This document shows, in pieces, positions 1 to 6,038 of a stretch of DNA of 6,038 nucleotides. Source of the stretch: Lonsdalea quercina subsp. quercina (GTDB lineage: Bacteria > Pseudomonadota > Gammaproteobacteria > Enterobacterales > Enterobacteriaceae); contig NZ_JIBO01000007.1 of the NCBI RefSeq assembly GCF_000688655.1, positions 176,409 through 182,446 on the forward strand, given 5' to 3'. The notes beneath the pieces were generated by a model that saw only the letters and a list, made by a program, of their open reading frames with translations, was not told the DNA's origin and made no database searches. The translations under genes and the position numbers were made by a program. Every line of letters starts with the position of its first letter. The first letter of the stretch is position 1.

Positions 1-21
1 TTTAGCGTTTCACCGAGGACG

Positions 22-990
22 TTACGGTAACAGCGACGGCTGATCCGCGCCCTCTTTCTCGACTTTCTGCTGGAGCATGTGCTCGCGCTTCATACCCAGC
101 TTCAGCGCCAATGCGGACGCGACGTAAATCGAAGACACCGTACCGATGGAGACGCCGATCAGCATCGCCAGCGAGAAGCCCGACAGCATCGCACCACCGA
201 AGATATACAGCATCAGCACCACCACCAGCGTGGTGGCGGACGTCATGATGGTACGGCTCAGTGTCTGCGTCAGCGACACGTTCATGATCTCATACGGCGT
301 ACCGCGGCGGATCTTACGGAAGTTCTCACGGATACGGTCGGAGACCACGATACTGTCGTTCAGCGAGTAGCCGATAACCGACATCAGCGAGGCCACAATC
401 GTCAGATCGATCTCGATCTGAAACAGCGACAGCACGCCCAGCGTGATGATGACGTCATGCGCCAGCGCGATAACCGCCCCCAGAGCCAACCGCCATTCGA
501 AACGGAAGCCAACGTAGATCAGGATGCAGATCAGCGCCGCCAGCAGCGCCATGCCGCCCGCCTGCGCCAGATCGTTACCGACGCTCGGTCCAACGAACTC
601 GATACGTTTCACTTCGCCGTGCTGGGAAGTGCTCTGGTTAATCACGTTCAGCACCTGATTGCCCAACTCCTGCCCGGAGTTGCCGACATTCGGCGACATA
701 CGCACCATCACGTCACGGCTGCTGCCGAAGTTCTGAACCAGAGGGTCGGCGAAGCCGGCCTTCTCCAGCGCCAGACGCATTTCGTCCAGATCGCCCGGTT
801 TTTCCAGATGAATTTCGATCACCGTACCACCGGTGAAATCCAGTCCCCAGTTGAAGCCGCGAGCGCCGATCAGCACCAACGAAATCACCAGCAGAATCCC
901 CGAGATCAGGAACGCCAGATTGTCCCAGCGCATAAAGTCGATGACTTTACGGCCGTAGTTGAGTTGCTCAACAGTATATTCCTGTGCCAC
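22..990 (-). CDS. secF: Protein translocase subunit SecF
   Basis: SecF is an inner-membrane protein that pairs with SecD and uses the proton-motive force to help SecYEG finish moving proteins across the membrane. The 322-residue product is within one residue of the E. coli length. It shows TM1 (about 25-43), the GLDFTGGT motif (49-56), a periplasmic domain to about 140, then five further membrane segments (about 147-162, 168-188, 195-215, 248-266, 273-296), an RND-type half. D212 in the [11 protein letters not shown] stretch and R246 in LSRTIMT align with E. coli D213 and R247, which are known to matter for proton-driven function. The start is GTG (988-990), chosen because a GAGGAG Shine-Dalgarno lies 6 bases upstream and the N-terminus [10 protein letters not shown] is family-like. 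It is the last gene of the operon seen here. Only 21 bases follow the TAA stop, so no terminator can be judged. Nothing is broken. Confidence 0.98.
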   Translation of the reverse strand: MAQEYTVEQLNYGRKVIDFMRWDNLAFLISGILLVISLVLIGARGFNWGLDFTGGTVIEIHLEKPGDLDEMRLALEKAGFADPLVQNFGSSRDVMVRMSPNVGNSGQELGNQVLNVINQSTSQHGEVKRIEFVGPSVGNDLAQAGGMALLAALICILIYVGFRFEWRLALGAVIALAHDVIITLGVLSLFQIEIDLTIVASLMSVIGYSLNDSIVVSDRIRENFRKIRRGTPYEIMNVSLTQTLSRTIMTSATTLVVVLMLYIFGGAMLSGFSLAMLIGVSIGTVSSIYVASALALKLGMKREHMLQQKVEKEGADQPSLLP

Positions 991-996
991 AACGCA

Positions 997-1002
997 CTCC
1001 TC
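997..1002 (-). promoter_or_regulatory. secF ribosome binding site overlapping the secD stop
   Basis: On the minus strand GAGGAG sits 6 bases before the secF GTG start. Its first bases lie inside the secD TGA stop codon (1001-1003). This fixes the GTG as the start and suggests translational coupling: a ribosome ending secD is already positioned at the secF initiation site. The motif is directly visible; coupling is inference. Confidence 0.85.
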
Positions 1003-2848
1003 AGATAGACAGCTTGTTAATGCGTTTACCGCCGTAAAGCAGGTTCACGATGGCACGGGTACCGACAATCGCCGTAAACATCGAGGTTGCAACCCCGATC
1101 GTCGTGGTGATGGCAAAGCCTTTGATCGAGCCGGTACCAACCGCATACAGAATCACGGCAGTGATCAGGGTCGTCACGTTGGCATCCACGATACTGGAAA
1201 ACGCGCCTTTGTAACCCTCATGAATCGCCTGTTGCACCGTTCGACCGTTTTTCAGCTCTTCCTTGATACGTTCGTTTATCAACACGTTCGCATCAACCGC
1301 CACCGCCAGCGTCAGCACGATACCGGCAATCCCCGGCATGGTCAGCGTCGCGCCGGGCAGCAGGGACATAATCCCGACAATCAGCACCAGGTTAGCGATC
1401 AGCGCCGTGGTCGCGATAATCCCGAATTTGCGGTAGTAGACCACCATGAACACAATGGACGCGATCAGCCCCCACAGGCAGGCTTCCAGACCCTGAGTGA
1501 TGTTCTGCATCCCCAGCGTCGGGCCAATAGTCCGCTCTTCGACGATCTGAATCGGCGCAATCAACGCACCGGCGCGCAGCAGCAGCGACAGCTGACGAGC
1601 TTCGTTCGGATTGTTGATACCGGTGATACGGAAGCTGTTACCCAGGCGAGACTGAATGGTCGCGACGTTGATGACCTCTTCCTGTTTCTCCAGGATAGAG
1701 CGGCCGTTGGCGTCTTTCTTACCGCTGTCCTTATATTCCACGAACAGCGTCGCCATCAACTTGCCGATGTTGTCCTTGGTGAAGTTGGACATGATATTGC
1801 CGCCGGCGCTGTCCAGAGAGATGTTGACCTGAGGACGGTTATATTCGTCGGAACTGGACGTGGAATCGGTGATGTGGTCACCGGTCAGGATCACACGCTT
1901 GTACAGCACGACAGGACCGCCTTCGCGCATCTGCTTCACTTCCGAGTCACCCGGGACGCGGCCGCTGGCTGCCGCCGTGGAATCCGCGTTAGCGTTGACC
2001 AGACGGAACTCCAACGTCGCCGTCGCGCCCAAAATTTCTTTCGCGCGCGCCGTATCCTGAATACCCGGCAGTTCGACGACGATACGGTCAGCGCCCTGAC
2101 GCTGAACTAACGGCTCCGCAACGCCCAGCTGGTTCACACGGTTACGCAGAATGTTGATGTTCTGCTGGACCGCGTACTCGCGGGCTTCGCTCAATCGCGC
2201 ATCGCTCATGACCGCACGCAGCGTCGCGTCGCCATTGGCGTTAATGACCAGGTCGCGGTGGCGGGACGTCAGGTAGCTGACGCCTTGATCGCGAGTCTGA
2301 CCGTCGCGGAAGCGAATTTCGACGCCGTAGTTATCACTCTTGCGGACGGACGCGTAAGGGATGTTTTTCTCGCGCAGGTCGCTGCGCAGGGAGTCCATGG
2401 TTTGCTCCTGCAACTTGCCCAACGCGGTATCCATATCCACTTCCATCAGGAAGTGCACGCCGCCGCGCAGGTCAAGCCCCAGCTTCATGGGTTCAGCGCC
2501 GAGCACTCTCAGCCACTGCGGGGTCGCGGGAGCCAGATTGAGCGCAACGACGAACTTGTCGCCCAGCTCGCCGAGCAGCGCTTCACGAGCGCGGAGCTGT
2601 ACGTCAGGGTTGGAGAAACGAGCCAGTATCGCGCCGTTTTCGAGCGCAATCGACTTGCTGGAAAGATTCTGTTCTTTTAAGACATTTTGGACCTGGACCA
2701 GCGTAGATTCACTGGCGGCGACACCGCGCGCGCCAGTGATCTGAATCGCCGGATCCTCACCATATAGGTTAGGAAGCGCATACAGCAGACCGATAAGAAC
2801 AGCCACGATCAGCATGATGTACTTCCACAAAGGATAACGGTTTAACAC
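1001..2848 (-). CDS. secD: Protein translocase subunit SecD
   Basis: SecD is the large subunit of the SecDF membrane complex, which pulls or holds emerging proteins at the periplasmic face of SecYEG using the proton gradient. At 615 residues it matches the E. coli length. TM1 is at about 10-27 after a short cytoplasmic start ([10 protein letters not shown]). The large periplasmic region follows, with [10 protein letters not shown] at 124-133, up to about residue 450. TM2-TM6 fall near 453-471, 475-497, 503-524, 556-573 and 577-600. D519 in the [17 protein letters not shown] stretch of TM4 coincides in number with the functionally important E. coli D519. The start is GTG (2846-2848) with an AAAGGGA ribosome site 6 bases upstream; that site lies in a small hairpin (see the separate entry). 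secD is 28 bases downstream of yajC and 10 bases upstream of secF. No frameshift, truncation or missing motif is seen. Confidence 0.98.
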   Translation of the reverse strand: MLNRYPLWKYIMLIVAVLIGLLYALPNLYGEDPAIQITGARGVAASESTLVQVQNVLKEQNLSSKSIALENGAILARFSNPDVQLRAREALLGELGDKFVVALNLAPATPQWLRVLGAEPMKLGLDLRGGVHFLMEVDMDTALGKLQEQTMDSLRSDLREKNIPYASVRKSDNYGVEIRFRDGQTRDQGVSYLTSRHRDLVINANGDATLRAVMSDARLSEAREYAVQQNINILRNRVNQLGVAEPLVQRQGADRIVVELPGIQDTARAKEILGATATLEFRLVNANADSTAAASGRVPGDSEVKQMREGGPVVLYKRVILTGDHITDSTSSSDEYNRPQVNISLDSAGGNIMSNFTKDNIGKLMATLFVEYKDSGKKDANGRSILEKQEEVINVATIQSRLGNSFRITGINNPNEARQLSLLLRAGALIAPIQIVEERTIGPTLGMQNITQGLEACLWGLIASIVFMVVYYRKFGIIATTALIANLVLIVGIMSLLPGATLTMPGIAGIVLTLAVAVDANVLINERIKEELKNGRTVQQAIHEGYKGAFSSIVDANVTTLITAVILYAVGTGSIKGFAITTTIGVATSMFTAIVGTRAIVNLLYGGKRINKLSI

Positions 2849-2853
2849 GGTAG

Positions 2854-2866
2854 TTCCCTTTGGGAA
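2854..2866 (-). promoter_or_regulatory. Stem-loop enclosing the secD ribosome binding site
   Basis: The RNA strand reads UUCCC, AAA, GGGAA: a perfect 5-bp stem with a 3-base loop, 10 bases after the yajC stop and 5 bases before the secD GTG. The AAAGGGA Shine-Dalgarno (2855-2861) forms the loop and most of the 3' arm. The inverted repeat is directly visible. That it hides the site until a ribosome finishing yajC opens it is inference; with only five pairs the hairpin may be marginal. Confidence 0.5.
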
Positions 2867-2876
2867 GAAGCAAAAA

Positions 2877-3212
2877 TTACAGGGCTTTCATAGTACCCTT
2901 CGGCAGCACGGAGGCGACGAAATCACGTTTGATCACGACTTCGTTATTTTCGTTCAGTTCGATGGCGATATAGCCATTCTCGGAGACTTTAGTCACACGA
3001 CCTACCAGGCCGCCGTTGGTCAGCACTTCATCCCCTTTGCTGATGGAATCCATCAACTTTTTGTGTTCCTTGGCGCGCTTTTGCTGAGGACGCAGGATCA
3101 TGAAGTAGAAAATCAGACCGAACACAACCAGCATGATGATCAGAGAGTAAGGGCTTCCCTGCGCCGGAGCCCCCGCTGTTGCTGCAACGGCATCGGAAAT
3201 GAAAAGACTCAT
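2877..3212 (-). CDS. yajC: Sec translocon accessory subunit YajC
   Basis: YajC is a small inner-membrane protein that co-purifies with SecDF and YidC and associates with SecYEG; it is dispensable in E. coli and its exact job is unsettled. The 111-residue product, against about 110 in E. coli, has a short polar N-terminus rich in Ala and Gly, one membrane span (about 23-40, [18 protein letters not shown]), the family hallmark [13 protein letters not shown] (40-52), and a soluble domain with [14 protein letters not shown] (60-72). The ATG start (3210-3212) has AGAGGA upstream at good spacing. It sits between tgt and secD, the usual enterobacterial arrangement, and is presumably co-transcribed with secD. 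A 102-base leader separates it from tgt, so its level may be adjusted separately. Confidence 0.97.
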   Translation of the reverse strand: MSLFISDAVAATAGAPAQGSPYSLIIMLVVFGLIFYFMILRPQQKRAKEHKKLMDSISKGDEVLTNGGLVGRVTKVSENGYIAIELNENNEVVIKRDFVASVLPKGTMKAL

Positions 3213-3250
3213 GTAAATTTCCTCTTTATAAAAACGAAAAAGTGATCAAA

Positions 3251-3287
3251 CCAAAAAAAGTCAAGGGAGCGACGTCCGCCGCCGCCC
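3251..3287 (-). terminator. Possible weak terminator or attenuator between tgt and yajC
   Basis: In the transcript the GC-rich stretch from 3287 to 3265 can fold imperfectly: GGG pairs with CCC at the ends, then a mismatch, a bulged G and a few more G-C and G-U pairs around a short loop. UUGAC and a run of seven U (3259-3253) follow. This resembles an intrinsic terminator, but the stem is imperfect and the U-run starts 5 bases after it. It lies inside an operon, so partial read-through would be expected. I cannot compute the folding energy. Confidence 0.3.
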
Positions 3288-3295
3288 TCATACTG

Positions 3296-4445
<1,150 letters not shown>

Positions 4446-4448
4446 TTA

Positions 4449-4454
4449 ACCTCC
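4449..4454 (-). promoter_or_regulatory. Strong tgt ribosome binding site
   Basis: GGAGGT on the minus strand matches the anti-Shine-Dalgarno well and ends 3 bases before the GTG start (4 if counted from GGAGG). The spacing is short. The site decides in favour of the GTG start over any internal ATG and may offset the weaker start codon. Confidence 0.8.
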
Positions 4455-4490
4455 AGCACCAGAGAAACAGTCTGATGTCGTTGTTGATGA

Positions 4491-4554
4491 CCTATAAATA
4501 ATAGGGATTGCTGGCGGCCTACGCCGCCGGTAATCGTCGGTTTATTCGCCGACG
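4491..4554 (-). other. Cluster of three small stem-loops between queA and tgt
   Basis: In transcript order, the first stem pairs CGUCGG with CCGACG (4554-4549 with 4540-4535) around an 8-base loop holding the queA UAA stop. The second pairs GGCGGC with GCCGCC (4528-4523 with 4518-4513) around GUAG. The third pairs CCUAU with AUAGG (4505-4501 with 4495-4491). All arms are perfect. None is followed directly by a U-run, so a simple intrinsic terminator is unlikely. They could stabilise the end of the queA message, be processing sites, or dampen read-through. The stems are seen; the role is inferred. Confidence 0.5.
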
Positions 4555-5612
4555 CTTTCCTGTTCTGCTCCGGGATTGCGAGTAATAAACATCGCATCAC
4601 CGTAGCTGAAAAAACGGAGCTGCTCCGCCACGGCCAGACGATAGGCGTTCATGGTATGACGGTAGCCGGCGAAAGCGGAGACCAGCATGATCAACGTGGA
4701 CTCCGGCAGGTGGAAATTGGTGACCAGCGCATCGATGACGCGGTAGTGATAGCCGGGATAGATAAAGATGCGGGTATCGCCGAAGAACGGGGCAATAATG
4801 GCCTCCGAACTGGCCTGCGCCGCGCTCTCCAGCGAACGGACGGACGTCGTGCCGACCGCAATCACCCGGTTACCGCGCGCTTTACACGCCAGCACGGCAT
4901 CCACGACGTCCTGCGGGACTTCCGCATACTCGGCGTGCATAACGTGATCTTCGATGCTGTCGACCCGGACCGGCTGGAAAGTCCCCGCGCCCACATGCAG
5001 GGTGACGAAGGCCATTTCAATCCCTTTGTCGCGCAACGCGGCCAGCAGCGGCTCGTCGAAATGCAGGCCGGCGGTCGGCGCCGCCACCGCGCCGGGACGC
5101 TGGCTGTAGACAGTCTGATACAGTTCCCGGTCGGCATCCTCATCAGGACGGTCGATATAGGGCGGCAGCGGAATATGGCCGATGTCGTTGAGAATAGTCA
5201 GGACGTCGCGCGGATCGTCGAAACGAATTTCGAACAGCGCGTCCTGACGGGACAGCATCGTGGCCGCCACGCTTTCATCCTCGCCCAGCACCAGCTCAGC
5301 GCCCGGCTTAGGCGCCTTCGAGGCGCGGACATGCGCGAGCACGCGATGCGCGTCCAGCACCCGCTCCACCAGGACTTCCAGCTTACCGCCGCTCGCTTTG
5401 CGTCCGAACAGGCGGGCTGGGATCACGCGTGTATTGTTGAAAACCAGCAGGTCGCCGGGTTCCAGCTTATCCAACAAATCGCTAAAGATGCCCAGAGAGG
5501 TCTCGCCGCTCGGCCCATCCAGCGATAACAGACGGCACCCGCTACGCTGCGCCTGGGGATAATGGGCGATGAGGGACTCAGGGAGTTCAAACGAAAAATC
5601 GGCAACACGCAT
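4542..5612 (-). CDS. queA: S-adenosylmethionine:tRNA ribosyltransferase-isomerase
   Basis: QueA acts after Tgt. It transfers and rearranges the ribosyl part of S-adenosylmethionine onto preQ1 at tRNA position 34, giving epoxyqueuosine, releasing adenine and methionine. The 356 residues equal the E. coli length. Family blocks appear in order: [19 protein letters not shown] at the N-terminus, [16 protein letters not shown] (55-70), GHIPLPPYI (145-153), [17 protein letters not shown] (174-190), [13 protein letters not shown] (203-215), [11 protein letters not shown] (254-264), [18 protein letters not shown] (297-314) and [10 protein letters not shown] (334-343). The ATG start (5610-5612) is set by homology; upstream only a weak AAGTGA-like ribosome site is seen. 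It is the first gene of the operon, transcribed divergently from acpH. Its stop codon lies in the loop of a small stem. The gene is intact. Confidence 0.99.
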   Translation of the reverse strand: MRVADFSFELPESLIAHYPQAQRSGCRLLSLDGPSGETSLGIFSDLLDKLEPGDLLVFNNTRVIPARLFGRKASGGKLEVLVERVLDAHRVLAHVRASKAPKPGAELVLGEDESVAATMLSRQDALFEIRFDDPRDVLTILNDIGHIPLPPYIDRPDEDADRELYQTVYSQRPGAVAAPTAGLHFDEPLLAALRDKGIEMAFVTLHVGAGTFQPVRVDSIEDHVMHAEYAEVPQDVVDAVLACKARGNRVIAVGTTSVRSLESAAQASSEAIIAPFFGDTRIFIYPGYHYRVIDALVTNFHLPESTLIMLVSAFAGYRHTMNAYRLAVAEQLRFFSYGDAMFITRNPGAEQESVGE

Positions 5613-5656
5613 GACTATTCACTTAGCTATCTGACAGAGGGAAAAAGAGGCGGCCT

Positions 5657-5685
5657 AGTCTAGAGCCGGGAACGGCCAGCTGCAA
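5657..5685 (-). promoter_or_regulatory. Candidate promoter of the queA-tgt-yajC-secD-secF operon
   Basis: On the minus strand TTGCAG (5685-5680) and TAGACT (5662-5657) are separated by exactly 17 bases, giving 3 of 6 and 4 of 6 matches to the sigma-70 boxes. Transcription would begin near 5650, leaving a leader of about 37 bases. The bases after the -10 box are GC-rich (AGGCCGCC), like the discriminators of stringently controlled promoters. The E. coli tgt/sec operon promoter was reported to resemble rRNA promoters and to carry an upstream FIS site. Here a partial FIS-like 15-mer at 5707-5721 is centred near -64, with one key position not matching. The boxes are weak, so the assignment rests mainly on spacing and context. 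Confidence 0.45.
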
Positions 5686-5728
5686 GAAATAAGCGGTCTG
5701 CAAAGGGAATTGCACTTATACTGCCGGG

Positions 5729-6038
5729 ATGAATTTTCTTGCCCATCTCCATCTAGCCACGCTGGCCGATAGCTCCCTGCTGGGAAACCTGATGGCTGAC
5801 TTTGTGCGCGGCAACCCCGACGGCGTTTTTCCCGATGAGATCGTCGCCGGTATTCGGCTGCATCGTCGAATTGACAGCCTGACGGACAGCCTGCCGGAAG
5901 TCCGTGCCGCATGCTGCTATTTCAGTCCGAATTATCGCCGTGTCGCGCCGATTACGCTCGACGTGCTGTGGGATCACTTTTTGGCTCTGCATTGGTCGAG
6001 GCTGGCCCCTCACGTCACATTGACGCAGTTCGTCGCCG
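5729..6038 (+). CDS. acpH: Acyl carrier protein phosphodiesterase AcpH (5' part, runs off the window)
   Basis: AcpH (formerly YajB) is a cytoplasmic hydrolase that removes the 4'-phosphopantetheine arm from holo-acyl carrier protein, returning it to the apo form; it is described as a non-canonical member of the HD phosphatase/phosphodiesterase family. The frame from 5729 is open to the window end and encodes 103 residues, roughly the first half of a protein of about 193. It begins [20 protein letters not shown] and contains [10 protein letters not shown] (21-30), [14 protein letters not shown] (40-53) and [14 protein letters not shown] (72-85), all closely matching E. coli AcpH. Acidic and histidine residues D24, H45, D49, D82 and H83 are plausible metal or catalytic ligands, a guess from conservation. 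It is divergent from queA, as in E. coli. There is no well-spaced Shine-Dalgarno, and a TATACT box lies 6 bases before the ATG. The 3' end is outside the window. Confidence 0.96.
   Translation, partial: MNFLAHLHLATLADSSLLGNLMADFVRGNPDGVFPDEIVAGIRLHRRIDSLTDSLPEVRAACCYFSPNYRRVAPITLDVLWDHFLALHWSRLAPHVTLTQFVA

Noticed and set aside
21..31. GTTACGGTAAC palindrome at the secF stop codon
   Set aside because: A 5-1-5 dyad that mostly reflects the final secF codons; the one-base centre cannot form an RNA hairpin loop, and too little flanking sequence is available to assess it.
79..2110. Two long plus-strand open frames opposite secF and secD (79-1008 and 959-2110, 309 and 383 codons)
   Set aside because: Both lie antisense to unmistakable, full-length secF and secD. 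Their products are rich in Arg, His, Gln and Asp with no recognisable domain, as expected from the reverse frame of codon-biased genes. No ribosome sites stand out.
3225..3247. TATAAA (minus strand, 3230-3225) as a promoter -10 box for yajC
   Set aside because: It would start transcription about 6 bases before the yajC ATG and remove the good AGAGGA ribosome site, and the best upstream -35 match is only TTGGTT at 18 bases. It is more likely part of an AT-rich leader.
3254..3264. TTGACT on the minus strand as a -35 box for yajC
   Set aside because: It matches 5 of 6, but the sequence 16-18 bases downstream is a T-rich run with no -10-like hexamer.
4498..4503. TATTAT on the minus strand as a -10 box for a separate tgt promoter
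   Set aside because: The hexamer is good, but the region 16-18 bases upstream is the GC-rich second stem-loop with nothing like TTGACA.
4656..5528. 290-codon plus-strand open frame opposite queA
   Set aside because: Antisense to an intact, highly conserved queA; the composition is typical of a shadow frame and no family motif is visible.
5655..6013. Two minus-strand open frames of 85-86 codons across the divergent region and acpH
   Set aside because: They oppose the clear acpH reading frame and the queA promoter region, and their products resemble no family I recognise.

Overview
The window carries a classic, intact enterobacterial locus. On the minus strand, in transcription order from right to left, lie queA, tgt, yajC, secD and secF. 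A divergent acpH (yajB) starts on the plus strand near the right edge and runs off the window. Gene order, gene lengths (356, 376, 111, 615 and 322 residues) and near-identity to the Escherichia coli proteins, as I remember them, place the DNA in Enterobacterales. The moderately GC-rich composition and some protein details would suit a Pectobacteriaceae-type genus, but that finer placement is a guess.

Layout: 1-21 is the short 3' flank of secF. secF (22-990) and secD (1001-2848) are nearly contiguous, separated by 10 bases, and the secF Shine-Dalgarno overlaps the secD stop. yajC (2877-3212) lies 28 bases upstream of secD. A 102-base gap before tgt (3315-4445) holds a 9-bp tandem repeat and an imperfect hairpin followed by a U-run. 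A 96-base gap between tgt and queA (4542-5612) holds small stem-loops, the first of which contains the queA stop codon in its loop. The 116-base divergent region 5613-5728 holds a probable operon promoter with a GC-rich discriminator. acpH begins at 5729. No stretch over 300 bases lacks a gene.

How the genes work together: QueA and Tgt act in queuosine modification of tRNA. Tgt inserts preQ1 at the wobble position of GUN-anticodon tRNAs, and QueA then converts it to epoxyqueuosine. YajC, SecD and SecF form the accessory membrane complex that associates with SecYEG and uses the proton-motive force to aid late protein export. AcpH removes the phosphopantetheine arm from acyl carrier protein and is transcribed separately. 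All catalytic and ion-pathway residues I checked are present.

I found no new biological system, mobile element, CRISPR array, RNA gene or broken gene. What deserves a second look is small-scale and regulatory: a hairpin over the secD ribosome binding site, a tandem repeat that gives tgt a ladder of in-frame stops, intergenic stem-loops that may set expression ratios along the operon, an rRNA-like promoter architecture, and an acpH start with no proper Shine-Dalgarno and a -10-like box immediately upstream.
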